DNA from: an uncultured Prevotella sp.
GTDB taxonomy: Bacteria > Bacteroidota > Bacteroidia > Bacteroidales > Bacteroidaceae
DNA length: 64,000 bases
Reading direction: 5' to 3'
NCBI GenBank assembly: GCA_946403845.1
Contig: CAMJBL010000011.1
Coordinates: 1-64,000, forward strand
Every line of letters begins with the position of its first letter. Position 1 is the stretch's first letter. The notes beneath the pieces were generated by a model, which worked only from the letters and a program-made list of their open reading frames with translations, ran no database searches and was not told the DNA's origin. Both the position numbers and the translations under genes were made by a program. Below, in pieces: positions 8,304-16,660 of this stretch.

Positions 8304-9605
8304 CTATTGGGCCGTCGGGGCGTTGTTGCAGCGGTTGGTGTAGAAATCGCGGAAGTCGCTCCACTTGTAATAGGGGAAGCTGTTGGTGGGCACGGGCAGC
8401 GTGGCCTCCTCGCCATTCAACAGGCACTTCACCAGGATGTCGCCGCCCTTCTTGCTGCGGTAGAAGATGAGCTGGAGGTTGCTGGCCTTGCAGGTCTCCC
8501 AGTTCTGGTAGCAGTTCTTCACCTCGAAGGGATCCTCGGGGTCGATATCGGCACCGTTGATGCCCATGAGCACGGTCAGGGGCCCCAGCACCGTGTCGTG
8601 ACCGAAGCGCAGGTCGGCGATGCAGCCATTGCTGCCATTGATCTTGGCATCGGCCTTCCGGAGGATATCCTGAAGCACGGGAACGGTCTGCCATTGCGGA
8701 CCAAAGACCCAGGAATAGGATCCCAGGTTGTCACGCTCCCACTCGGCTGCGATCTCCTCGTCGGTGATGATGCCCTCCATCATGCCCTCGTGACCGATGC
8801 TGGGCAGCGAGGTGTAGAGGTTGATCATGTTGCTGGAGATATGATGCAGATTACCCGGCAGGCCTTCGGTATTGGTGAACATGCGCTCGATGATCTTATC
8901 CCTGAGTGTCTCGGGGATCTGCACCTTGTCGCGGTTCGGCTCGAAACGGGGCTTGACGTTCTTGGCATAGTTGTGCTTGACGGGGTTCTGGCCGTCGGTA
9001 GGCACCACACCGTCGAGGGTGAAACGCGACGACTGCTCGCGGATGACGATCTTCGGGTTGCACTGTGCCATGGCCTGGCAGAAGGCTGCCATACTGATGA
9101 CGCAACGGCCCTGGAGCGACGAGATGGCCAGCACGTTGCCACCCGCCTTGAAGATCTCGGGGAAGGCGCTGTACATCTTTCGCGCGATGGCCTGGTGCTG
9201 CTGCCAGCCCACATCCGACAGTTCGCTCACACCATTCCTCAACTCCTCGCTGCAGGCCTGGTATTTCTTGCAGAAGGCCTCGCCGGCGGGTGTCAGCTGA
9301 TGGTTGCGGTGGGCACGGGCCAAGAGGGTATCCACCTCGCGGTAGAGCGTGGCATTCCAATAGTAACGCGAGCCATGACGGCCGTAGTGACTGAGGTAGA
9401 ACGGGGTGTAGCCCTTGGGGGCTGGTGTCATTTTGTAATCGACCACCTGATAGGGATAATCGGTGCCGTAGGCTTTCCTCGGGTCGGCCTTCAACTGGTC
9501 GGTTGCTGACAAGCGCTGTCCCCAGGCCATTGTCGCCGTGAGGAACAGAACAGACACGGTCCAGATGCGATGCATCGTGGCTGCTGAATGAATGGTTCTC
9601 TTCAT
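8304..9605 (-). CDS. Histidine acid phosphatase (MINPP/phytase-like), exported
   Basis: A 433-residue exported phosphatase of histidine phosphatase branch 2. The leader ends near MAWGQ at about residue 29 and an alternative start at Met11 would give a shorter signal peptide. The catalytic motif SHYGRHGSRYYW near residue 71 supplies the phospho-accepting His, and LRFGHDTVLGP near residue 330 is the C-terminal HD proton-donor motif. In gut Bacteroidota, proteins of this type act as inositol polyphosphate phosphatases that take phosphate from phytate, but other phosphomonoesters are possible. It lies 43 bases after MurF-Alr on the same strand and could share its transcript. Confidence 0.88.
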   Translation of the reverse strand: MKRTIHSAATMHRIWTVSVLFLTATMAWGQRLSATDQLKADPRKAYGTDYPYQVVDYKMTPAPKGYTPFYLSHYGRHGSRYYWNATLYREVDTLLARAHRNHQLTPAGEAFCKKYQACSEELRNGVSELSDVGWQQHQAIARKMYSAFPEIFKAGGNVLAISSLQGRCVISMAAFCQAMAQCNPKIVIREQSSRFTLDGVVPTDGQNPVKHNYAKNVKPRFEPNRDKVQIPETLRDKIIERMFTNTEGLPGNLHHISSNMINLYTSLPSIGHEGMMEGIITDEEIAAEWERDNLGSYSWVFGPQWQTVPVLQDILRKADAKINGSNGCIADLRFGHDTVLGPLTVLMGINGADIDPEDPFEVKNCYQNWETCKASNLQLIFYRSKKGGDILVKCLLNGEEATLPVPTNSFPYYKWSDFRDFYTNRCNNAPTAQ

Positions 9606-9648
9606 AAGTGTTGGTAAATTTAAAATAGTTGATTATTGAATCGTTGAT

Positions 9649-12162
9649 TTAATCCTGGAAATAGACGCGTTTGACGCGGTTGGAGACACCCGTGAGAATC
9701 TCATAGGGGATGGTGTCGGTGATATCGCTGAGCACGGTGACGGGCAGGTGCTCGCCGAAGATCTCCACCTGGTCGCCCTCGTGACAGTCGATGCCTGTGA
9801 CGTCGATCATCGCCACATCCATGCAAATATTGCCCACATACTCGGCTTTCTGACCATTCACCAGACAGTAGCAGTGGCGGTTGCCCAGGTGACGGTTCAG
9901 GCCGTCGGCATAGCCGATCGGGATGGCGGCAATCACGGAATCGCGCTCTATCTTGCCCCTGCGGCTATAGCCCACGGTATCGCCCGCCGGCACATGACGC
10001 ATCTGGAGGATGGTGGTCTTCAGCGTGGAGACGGTCGAGAGGATGCGGTTGTCGCGGGGATCGACGCCATAGAGGCCCAGTCCGAGGCGGCACATGTCCA
10101 TCTGACGCTCGGGGAAATGCTCAATGCCAGCGGAGTTGTCCATGTGGCGCAGGATCTTATGACTGAAGGCGGCCTGCAACTGACGGCTGGCGGCATCGAA
10201 CTTCGCGAACTGCTCGGCGGAGAAAGTATCGAAATCGTCGCTGTCGGAGCCAACGAAATGCGAGAATACCGAGCGCGGGATGATGGCGTTCTGATGCTTC
10301 AGCCGGTCGATGAGCTCGGGGATTTCGGAGTTATCGGAATTCTCGGAGTTATCGGAGTTTTCGGAGACATTAAAGCCCAGGCGGTGCATGCCGGTGTCGA
10401 GCTTGATATGCACGGGCCAGCCGGTGATACCCTCCTTGCGCGCTGCCTTGATGAGGGCGTCGAGCAGGCGGAAACTGTAGACCTCGGGCTCAAGGTCGTA
10501 GTCGAACATGGTCTTGAAGGCGGTCATCTCGGGATTCATGATCATGATATTGGCGGTGATGCCGGCCTTGCGGAGGGTGACACCCTCGTCGGCCACCGCT
10601 ACAGCGAGGTAGTCGACATGGTGGTCCTGCAGCGTCTTGGCAATCTCCACGGCGCCAGCACCATAGCCGTCGGCCTTGATCATGCACACCATCTTCGTGT
10701 CGGGCTTGAGGAACGAACGGTAGTAGTTCAGGTTCTCCACCACGGCATTGAGATTCACCTCGAGGATTGTCTCGTGCACCTTCTGCTCCAGCTGCTCGGT
10801 AATCTGGTCGAAACCGAAGCTACGGGCACCCTTCAGCAGGATCAGTTCGTTGCGCAGACCCGCAAAGACCTCGCTGGAGAGGAAATGGGGCACATCGGTG
10901 AAGAAGTGCTTATCGGCTATCTGTATCTTGTCGGCCTGCGCCGTGAGTTCCTGTCCGATGCCAATGAACCGGGTGATGCCCCGCTTGACGCAGAGGTCGC
11001 TCACCTGGGCATAGAGGGCCTCAGGCGACGTGCCTGTCTGGAAGATATCGCTGAGGATGAGGGTCTTCTTCGAGGTCTCACGACGCTGCATGAAGTCGAG
11101 GGCGATGTCGAGGGAGTTGATATCGCTGTTGTAGGAGTCGTTGATGAGGATACAGCCGCGCTGACCTTCCTTCACCTCCAGACGCATGGCAACGGGCTCG
11201 AGCTTCGGCATGCGCTCGGCCAGCTGTTCAGGGCTGAGACCGAGATGCAGGGCCACCGCCGCACAGGTGATGGCATTCTCGACAGAGGCCTCGTCGATGA
11301 AGGGGATCTCGAAGGCATGCTCCTCGCCCTGCCAGACATAACTGATCTCCGTCGCCTGACTACTGACGCCTGACGCCTGTCTCTTGACTCCTCCTACGAA
11401 CAACGCTGCCTGCGCATCACACTGCGACCAGGCGATCTTCTCACCCTGATAGTTCATCCGTCGGATGCAGCGGCTCACGACATCGTTGTCGGAGCAATAG
11501 ACCATCGCCTGGGTGTCGTGCATCAGCTCGAGCTTTTCCATGCACTTCTCCTCCATCGAACGGAAATTCTCCTGATGGGCACTGCCCAGACAGGTGAGCA
11601 CACCGATGGTGGGCTGGATGATATCACGGAGCGCCATCATCTCGCCGGGCTGACTGATGCCGGCCTCGAAGATGCCCACCTCCGTCTGTTCGTTGAGCAG
11701 CCATACAGAGAGGGGCACACCAATCTGCGAGTTGTAGCTGCGGGGGGAACGGACAATGCTCTGCGAGGGCAGGAGCAGCTGATAGAGCCACTCCTTGACC
11801 ATCGTCTTACCATTGGAGCCAGTGATGCCCACCACGGGCACGTCGAACTCATCGCGATGGCGCTCTGCCAGTCGCTGGAGGGCTGCCAATGTATGGGGCA
11901 CACGCAGGAAATTGGCCTCGGGGAATCGGGTGTCGTAATGCTCGGGCACATGCTCGACCACGAAATGACGCACACCGCGACGGTAGAGGTCGTCGATATA
12001 GCGATGGCCGTCGTTGCGCTGGGTCTTCAACGCAAAGAAGAGCGTCTCCTCCGGGAAACAAAGACTGCGACTGTCTGTCAGCAGCCAGCGGATATCGCCT
12101 TGGAGTGTTCCGTAGCGACGGGCTCCGATGAGTGTCGCCACCTTCTCAATCGAATATTTCAT
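9649..12162 (-). CDS. murF-alr: Bifunctional MurF ligase / alanine racemase
   Basis: An 837-residue fusion found across Bacteroidota. The MurF half (about 1-455) adds D-Ala-D-Ala to UDP-MurNAc-tripeptide and shows the ATP-binding loop GITGSNGKT at 112-120 and NDSYNSDINS near residue 338. The alanine racemase half makes the D-Ala used by the pathway. Its PLP lysine lies in CMIKADGYGAG near residue 500, and GVDPRDNRI and YVGNICMDVAMIDV are typical late motifs. Two short tandem-repeat inserts interrupt linker regions without breaking the frame: a 7-bp repeat at 11355-11396 and a 9-bp repeat at 10316-10369 (NSDNSENSDNSE). The product acts in the cytoplasm and is expected to be essential. Confidence 0.95.
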   Translation of the reverse strand: MKYSIEKVATLIGARRYGTLQGDIRWLLTDSRSLCFPEETLFFALKTQRNDGHRYIDDLYRRGVRHFVVEHVPEHYDTRFPEANFLRVPHTLAALQRLAERHRDEFDVPVVGITGSNGKTMVKEWLYQLLLPSQSIVRSPRSYNSQIGVPLSVWLLNEQTEVGIFEAGISQPGEMMALRDIIQPTIGVLTCLGSAHQENFRSMEEKCMEKLELMHDTQAMVYCSDNDVVSRCIRRMNYQGEKIAWSQCDAQAALFVGGVKRQASGVSSQATEISYVWQGEEHAFEIPFIDEASVENAITCAAVALHLGLSPEQLAERMPKLEPVAMRLEVKEGQRGCILINDSYNSDINSLDIALDFMQRRETSKKTLILSDIFQTGTSPEALYAQVSDLCVKRGITRFIGIGQELTAQADKIQIADKHFFTDVPHFLSSEVFAGLRNELILLKGARSFGFDQITEQLEQKVHETILEVNLNAVVENLNYYRSFLKPDTKMVCMIKADGYGAGAVEIAKTLQDHHVDYLAVAVADEGVTLRKAGITANIMIMNPEMTAFKTMFDYDLEPEVYSFRLLDALIKAARKEGITGWPVHIKLDTGMHRLGFNVSENSDNSENSDNSEIPELIDRLKHQNAIIPRSVFSHFVGSDSDDFDTFSAEQFAKFDAASRQLQAAFSHKILRHMDNSAGIEHFPERQMDMCRLGLGLYGVDPRDNRILSTVSTLKTTILQMRHVPAGDTVGYSRRGKIERDSVIAAIPIGYADGLNRHLGNRHCYCLVNGQKAEYVGNICMDVAMIDVTGIDCHEGDQVEIFGEHLPVTVLSDITDTIPYEILTGVSNRVKRVYFQD
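10316..10369. repeat. In-frame 9-bp tandem repeat in alr domain
   Basis: Six units of the form TCGGAGTTA with changes at the last three bases. On the coding strand they encode SEN and SDN triplets inside the racemase domain. Confidence 0.85.
11355..11396. repeat. In-frame 7-bp tandem repeat in murF domain
   Basis: Units CCTGACT, ACTGACG, CCTGACG, CCTGTCT, CTTGACT. On the coding strand they encode VKRQASGVSSQA without a stop. A related repeat occurs in the radical SAM gene at 33019-33053. Confidence 0.75.
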
Positions 12163-12193
12163 ATTTCACTATTATCTATCTTCAATCACCCTG

Positions 12194-12201
12194 CAAAGGT
12201 A
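12194..12201 (-). promoter_or_regulatory. -7 box of murF-alr
   Basis: TACCTTTG on the minus strand, 32 bases before the start codon at 12162. It lies back to back with the GSCFA promoter. Confidence 0.45.
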
Positions 12202-12241
12202 ATAAAAAAGACGGAATTGAAACACATATTTCATATTTTTC

Positions 12242-12272
12242 TTTGTATTTATTGATTTTTGAACTATCTTTG
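12242..12272 (+). promoter_or_regulatory. Promoter of GSCFA gene
   Basis: TTTG (12242-12245), 19-base spacer, TATCTTTG (12265-12272). This full match to the Bacteroidota consensus rules out translation starts upstream of about 12279. Confidence 0.7.
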
Positions 12273-12291
12273 CAGTATATTTCTGATGAAG

Positions 12292-13140
12292 ATGGAGTTC
12301 AGAACAATTATAGACATACCGCCTGCACCTTTTGAAATCAGGCCTTGTGAGGAGGTTCTGCTGGTTGGCTCATGTTTTGCCAACCATATAGGTCGCAAGT
12401 TCAGGGACAACGGTTTTCCTGCTATCGTGAATCCCTACGGCACGATGTACAATCCTGCCAGCATTCTGCATTCCATTGGGCGCATACTATCCGAGAGAGT
12501 CGCTGAAGGGAAAGTCCAACCAGCCCCGCGCATCGTATTCCTCACACTCGGTACGAACCATGTGTATCGTCTGAAGGAGACCGGCGAGATTGTCGATAAC
12601 TGCGAAAAACGTCCAGCTTCACTGTTTCAGGAGGAAGAACTGACAGTCAGTGAATGTGCCGACTATTTGAAAAGGATTATTCTGTTGCTGAAATCCTACA
12701 ATCCGGATGTGCAAGTCATTATGACCGTGAGCCCAATCCGCTATCGCAAATATGGCTATCACGAGAGTCAGCTCTCGAAAGCCACGCTGCTCCTGGCGAC
12801 TACTAGTATTACTAGTCAAACTAGTCTAACTAGTAATACTAGTTATTTTCCGGCTTATGAGATCATGATGGATGAACTTCGCGACTACCGCTTCTATGCC
12901 ACTGATATGTTGCATCCTTCTGAGCAGGCGATATACTATATTTGGGAACGACTGGCTGCATGGTGTTTTTGCCCAGATACCATGACTTTCATTGAAGAGT
13001 GGCGCCCCATCAGACAAGCCTTGTCTCACAGGCCCTTCCATCCCGAGTCGGAAGAATACCGCCGTTTTAAAGCTCAGACAGCAGATCGTCTTAAAGCATT
13101 ACAAGCCAAATACCCCCAACTGCAAGACATTCAACTTTAA
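12292..13140 (+). CDS. GSCFA domain protein
   Basis: A protein of about 282 residues from the GSCFA family, named for the motif seen here as LLVGSCFANHIGRKF near residue 23. The family resembles SGNH/GDSL esterases, and later blocks such as FLTLGTNHVYR and DMLHPSEQAIYYIWE (Asp and His of the last block) fit that relationship. The substrate is not known. The start at 12292 (MEFRTIID) was chosen because the promoter ends at 12272 and relatives usually begin M-x-FRT. An ATG two codons earlier (12286) is also possible. A 9-bp repeat at 12802-12846 inserts TSITSQTSLTSNTS between otherwise conserved segments. Confidence 0.85.
   Translation: MEFRTIIDIPPAPFEIRPCEEVLLVGSCFANHIGRKFRDNGFPAIVNPYGTMYNPASILHSIGRILSERVAEGKVQPAPRIVFLTLGTNHVYRLKETGEIVDNCEKRPASLFQEEELTVSECADYLKRIILLLKSYNPDVQVIMTVSPIRYRKYGYHESQLSKATLLLATTSITSQTSLTSNTSYFPAYEIMMDELRDYRFYATDMLHPSEQAIYYIWERLAAWCFCPDTMTFIEEWRPIRQALSHRPFHPESEEYRRFKAQTADRLKALQAKYPQLQDIQL
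12802..12846. repeat. In-frame 9-bp ACTAGTnnn repeat in GSCFA gene
   Basis: Five units ACTAGTATT, ACTAGTCAA, ACTAGTCTA, ACTAGTAAT, ACTAGTTAT. They encode a Thr-Ser-rich insert. The same unit recurs at 13869 and 15808. Confidence 0.9.
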
Positions 13141-13150
13141 ATTCTACTAT

Positions 13151-13858
13151 ATGACACATTCACATGAACAAAAGAACCCCACAGAAGCGGCAGCAATGAT
13201 TGATGCCGTACTCCGTCGGGAGAAGAATTGGAAAGAACTATGGTTCTACCAGAAGACGGTCGTTCTTTATCAAATGACTTATGCCTTCACCTCACGTTTT
13301 CTGCCAAAATATGGAGACCGTACTGTTGACCAGATGGTACAGGCTGCACGCTCCGGTAAGCAGAACATTGTGGAAGGTATGGCAGATGGCGTCACATCGA
13401 TGGAACTGGAGCTGAAGCTTATCAATGTGGCCCGTGCCTCATTGAAAGAACTACGCGAAGACTATGAAGATTATCTGCTGTCGCATAATCTACCTCGCTG
13501 GCAGAAGGGACATGCTCGCTATCAAGACCTGCTTAACTACTGTCGCCAACACAACAAACTGGAAGAATATCAACCTTTTTTCGATCGATGGGATGATGAG
13601 GAAATGGCAAACACAGCCTTGTCACTTTGCCATTTTGTTGACAAGATGATGAAGAGCTATGAAGTGTGGCTGGAGCAAGACTTCAAAGAAAACGGCGGTA
13701 TCCGCGAACGAATGACAGCAGCTCGATTAGGCTATCGCAGCATTCAAAAGGCTGCAATAGACGCTAAAGATCGAGAGATTATCCAGCTCAAATCCGAGAT
13801 TGCCCGTCTTCAAAAAGAGATCGACTATTTAAGAGAACTTATCAAAGGGAAAATGTAA
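13151..13858 (+). CDS. Four-helix bundle (S23-like) protein with suffix domain
   Basis: A 235-residue, mostly helical protein. The region from about 60 to 105 (DRTVDQMVQAARSGKQNIVEGMADG) matches the four-helix family related to the 23S rRNA intervening-sequence protein, here with the longer C-terminal suffix. The last 35 residues (DAKDREIIQLKSEIARLQKE) form a likely coiled coil. Cellular role is not established for the family. The ATG at 13151 was chosen because it follows the GSCFA stop by 10 bases and removes an upstream extension that overlaps GSCFA. It probably shares the GSCFA promoter. Confidence 0.8.
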   Translation: MTHSHEQKNPTEAAAMIDAVLRREKNWKELWFYQKTVVLYQMTYAFTSRFLPKYGDRTVDQMVQAARSGKQNIVEGMADGVTSMELELKLINVARASLKELREDYEDYLLSHNLPRWQKGHARYQDLLNYCRQHNKLEEYQPFFDRWDDEEMANTALSLCHFVDKMMKSYEVWLEQDFKENGGIRERMTAARLGYRSIQKAAIDAKDREIIQLKSEIARLQKEIDYLRELIKGKM

Positions 13859-13868
13859 GACTGGAGAT

Positions 13869-13931
13869 ACTAGTTAGACTAGTCATACTAGTTAAACTAG
13901 TCAAACTAGTCAGACTAGGATGACTAGGATT
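13869..13931. repeat. Intergenic 9-bp ACTAGTnnn repeat
   Basis: Seven units (ACTAGTTAG to ACTAGGATT) fill the space between the convergent four-helix and fkp genes. It is the same family as the inserts inside GSCFA and fkp. Confidence 0.9.
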
Positions 13932-13938
13932 TAGGGGC

Positions 13939-16629
13939 CTAGCTACGGCTGATTTGAAGGCCGGTCGTCGAGAGCGACATTTCCACGAAACGGGCGTTTT
14001 TGTTCTGGCGATGCTCGGTGAGGAGCTGCTTGATGCGGGCAGCGGCCTCTGGATCCTTGGCAATCATATAGAGATAGCCGCCACCACCGGCGCCAGGCAG
14101 CTTATAACCCAGACAGAGGTCATCGATCAGACTGGTGAGCGCTGCCACCTGAGGCGGGTTCGTCCCACTGTCGAGCGTCTGGTTCTGATGCCAGGTCTTC
14201 CTGACAAGCTGCCCCATCAACTGGAAATCGTTGCGCTGAACAGCCTCATACATCTCCATGGTATGCGCCTTCATCTCGCGCAGCAGGTTCAGCTCATCAT
14301 GATGATTGAGGAACATGCGGCGCACGATCTCAGCGAGGATGCTCTTGGCAGTGCGGGTGATGCCCGTATAATATAGAAGGTGACAGGCACGGTATTCCGG
14401 CTGTGTCCATAAGTCATTCGGAAGCCAGCGCACCTGGGGACTCTGGTCAAAGCCCCGATCGGTCTGCAACAGTTTCACGCCTCCCAGCACGCCTCCGAAC
14501 TGATCCTGCCAGCCACCGCCGGTGGTGAGCATCTGCTCGAGCATCAGCGTGCGATGGCCAATCTCGTTCTTGTCCCAGCCCAGCCCGCAGAAATCGTTCA
14601 GGGCGCCCAGCACCGTCGAGGCCAGGATGCTCGAGGTGCCCAGTCCGCTGCCTGCGGGTATCGCCGAGAGCAGCGTCAGTTCGATACCGGCACCAAAGGC
14701 CTCCAATTCCTCTCTCAGATTACCATTGCCAAAGCCCGCAAGGACAAGGGCGGCCTTGGGAATGGAGAAAGGCGATCCGACATGCATGAAATCGGTAAGC
14801 TGTTCCGTTGTCTCCACCACCTCCATGGCCCCGAGGTCGATGCTACGCAGCACGACATGAGGCTCCTTCGAGGGGCGGACATAAGCCTGCAAAGGGGGCT
14901 GACCGTTGAGCTCGATGGCGAAATTTATTACATGACCGCCTTCCATCAGACAATAGGGCGGTGTATCCGTCCATCCGCCTGCGATATCGATACGCACGGG
15001 CGAACGGCCCCAGACAATCTGGTCGTCAGCGACGCAGAGCGAGGGTTGTTGCTGGGACACAGCAACATAGGAACACAGGCCCTGACGCAATAGAGAGAAA
15101 GCCTTCTCGCTGTCGCCAAGGAACATCGCGTTGTGAATGCGTGTCATCAGCGGGGCGTCGTCACCCAGAGGCTCGGGCAGCGGGATCTGCTCCTTCTGGA
15201 AGGTCTCTGCCGCATCAGCCAGGTCAAGCTGATAGAACACACTATGTCGCCAGTTCTTAGCTAACGCCTGCCAGTTTTCCTTGCGGTACTTCCGTCGCTG
15301 GTCAAACAGCCGCCGGAGGTTCGCACGCTCAGCCACTTCATTGCTGTTCAGAGGCTCGTCGATACGATAGCGGCGCACTTCGTAGTCGTTGTCGCCAACG
15401 GGCACCACATCGATGCACTCACCAGGCTCCAGACGGACCTCCCAATCGTTCTCAGGAACACCGGTAATCACATGGTCGTGCGTCAGCTGCCATCGGGGAC
15501 CGATATAGCTATTCTCCACCCACATATTCGCATTCTCCTCGGTAAACGGGATCTTCATGACGGAATTCTGCACGAAGATCGAGGGGTGAGGCTTGCGATC
15601 GATATGCATGATCTCGCGCTGGTCGTTGACGAGGTTCTGCAGGCGCATCGTCGAGGCAATCATCTCGCGCGAGGTACCGAAGTGGTAGAACTCACCTCCC
15701 GCCAAGGGCAGGATGGCCACCTTCAGCGATGACACCTCGCTATCGGGCTTTGAGGGATCGGTGCCTAAGGCACAGCCGAACTCGGAATAGAGGTCGTATT
15801 CTTTGAAGCTAGCCGGGCTAGATGGACTAGCCTGACTAGTATTACTAGCCGAACTAGTAGGACTAGCCGGGCTAGATAGGCTAGACAGGCTAGCATTACT
15901 TGATAGGCTGCGCTGCGTGAGCAGCGCGACGGCCTTATCGCTGAGGAGCCACACGCCGATATCTGTCAGGTAGAAATGATCTTTCTGCAATTCGGAGAGC
16001 GTTTGTACCGATGGCTTCTGAAGCATCTGCTTCAGCACGGAGGGTGTGCGGCGATCGCTGACGAATACCCCGTGATTCTTCGCCACAGAGGCATCGAGCC
16101 AGAGGCCGAAGCACACCACATCGGCATCGGGGATGGGTTGCAAGGGCTGAGTAGCACGGATGAGCACATCGCCACTCACCACCATTGTATGCAACCGTTC
16201 AGGTGCGGCTGCCATCATCTTCTCGTACAAGGGCAGCTGCACGCTCATCAGATCCTGTGAGAGTTTCTGTCCCCGCTCCCACCGGAATACGGGCAGCGGC
16301 ATGAGCACCTTACCCGAAACGGCATAGCTGGGCAGACGCTTGCTCTGGCCGCCGGCATGGATCAGGATTCGTTTCTCCTTCGAGAGCCACTCCTCAAACG
16401 ACTCCGTTTCTCCTTTCTCCTTCTCTCCTACTCTCCATGCTTCCTGCAAAAGCCACACCGTTCCGCCTCCGCTGCCTAGACGGTGTCCGACAGGATCGCA
16501 GGTACAGAAATATTCGTCACGGCTGAATCCTGTCACCTCATGAAAGGCGTCAACCAGATTGGGGGGCAAAGAGAGGAGCTTTTTCACTTTGAACTTTGAA
16601 CTTTGAGCTTTATGATTTGAGCTTTGCAT
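13939..16629 (-). CDS. fkp: Bifunctional fucokinase / GDP-L-fucose pyrophosphorylase
   Basis: An 896-residue enzyme of the Bacteroides Fkp type that converts free L-fucose to fucose-1-phosphate and then to GDP-fucose, used to decorate capsule and glycoproteins. The N-terminal guanylyltransferase part contains GGQSKRLPSYAVSGKVLMP near residue 95. The C-terminal GHMP kinase contains PVRIDIAGGWTDTPPYC near residue 553 and the ATP loop SAIPAGSGLGTSSILAS near 664. Residues near 240-275 are a Ser/Ala/Pro insert encoded by a 9-bp repeat (15808-15906). The first 20 residues, including the start codon at 16629, are encoded by a 7-bp repeat, so the native start may differ. It follows YfhO by 31 bases on the same strand. 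Confidence 0.93.
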   Translation of the reverse strand: MQSSNHKAQSSKFKVKKLLSLPPNLVDAFHEVTGFSRDEYFCTCDPVGHRLGSGGGTVWLLQEAWRVGEKEKGETESFEEWLSKEKRILIHAGGQSKRLPSYAVSGKVLMPLPVFRWERGQKLSQDLMSVQLPLYEKMMAAAPERLHTMVVSGDVLIRATQPLQPIPDADVVCFGLWLDASVAKNHGVFVSDRRTPSVLKQMLQKPSVQTLSELQKDHFYLTDIGVWLLSDKAVALLTQRSLSSNASLSSLSSPASPTSSASNTSQASPSSPASFKEYDLYSEFGCALGTDPSKPDSEVSSLKVAILPLAGGEFYHFGTSREMIASTMRLQNLVNDQREIMHIDRKPHPSIFVQNSVMKIPFTEENANMWVENSYIGPRWQLTHDHVITGVPENDWEVRLEPGECIDVVPVGDNDYEVRRYRIDEPLNSNEVAERANLRRLFDQRRKYRKENWQALAKNWRHSVFYQLDLADAAETFQKEQIPLPEPLGDDAPLMTRIHNAMFLGDSEKAFSLLRQGLCSYVAVSQQQPSLCVADDQIVWGRSPVRIDIAGGWTDTPPYCLMEGGHVINFAIELNGQPPLQAYVRPSKEPHVVLRSIDLGAMEVVETTEQLTDFMHVGSPFSIPKAALVLAGFGNGNLREELEAFGAGIELTLLSAIPAGSGLGTSSILASTVLGALNDFCGLGWDKNEIGHRTLMLEQMLTTGGGWQDQFGGVLGGVKLLQTDRGFDQSPQVRWLPNDLWTQPEYRACHLLYYTGITRTAKSILAEIVRRMFLNHHDELNLLREMKAHTMEMYEAVQRNDFQLMGQLVRKTWHQNQTLDSGTNPPQVAALTSLIDDLCLGYKLPGAGGGGYLYMIAKDPEAAARIKQLLTEHRQNKNARFVEMSLSTTGLQISRS
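15808..15906. repeat. In-frame 9-bp repeat in fkp, eleven units
   Basis: Units alternate between GCTAGxxxx and ACTAGxxxx (for example GCTAGCCGG, ACTAGTATT, ACTTGATAG). On the coding strand they give three-residue repeats such as LSS, PAS and NTS. It is the longest member of the ACTAGT family in the window. Confidence 0.9.
16585..16626. repeat. 7-bp AACTTTG repeat across fkp start
   Basis: Units CACTTTG, AACTTTG twice, AGCTTTA, TGATTTG, AGCTTTG. Degenerate copies continue to about 16670, reaching the YfhO stop codon. It encodes the fkp N-terminus (SSNHKAQSSKFKV). Confidence 0.85.
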
Positions 16630-16660
16630 TTATGCTTGAGCTTGCGAAAAACTTGGAGCT

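Noticed and set aside
9748..11373. Long open frame of 541 codons antisense to murF-alr
   Set aside because: It lies wholly within a well-identified enzyme gene, is His/Leu/Val-rich without domains, and arises from the GC-rich third positions of the real gene.
12802..15906. ACTAGT tracts as a CRISPR array
   Set aside because: Units are 9 bp with no spacers of uniform length and no cas genes are present.
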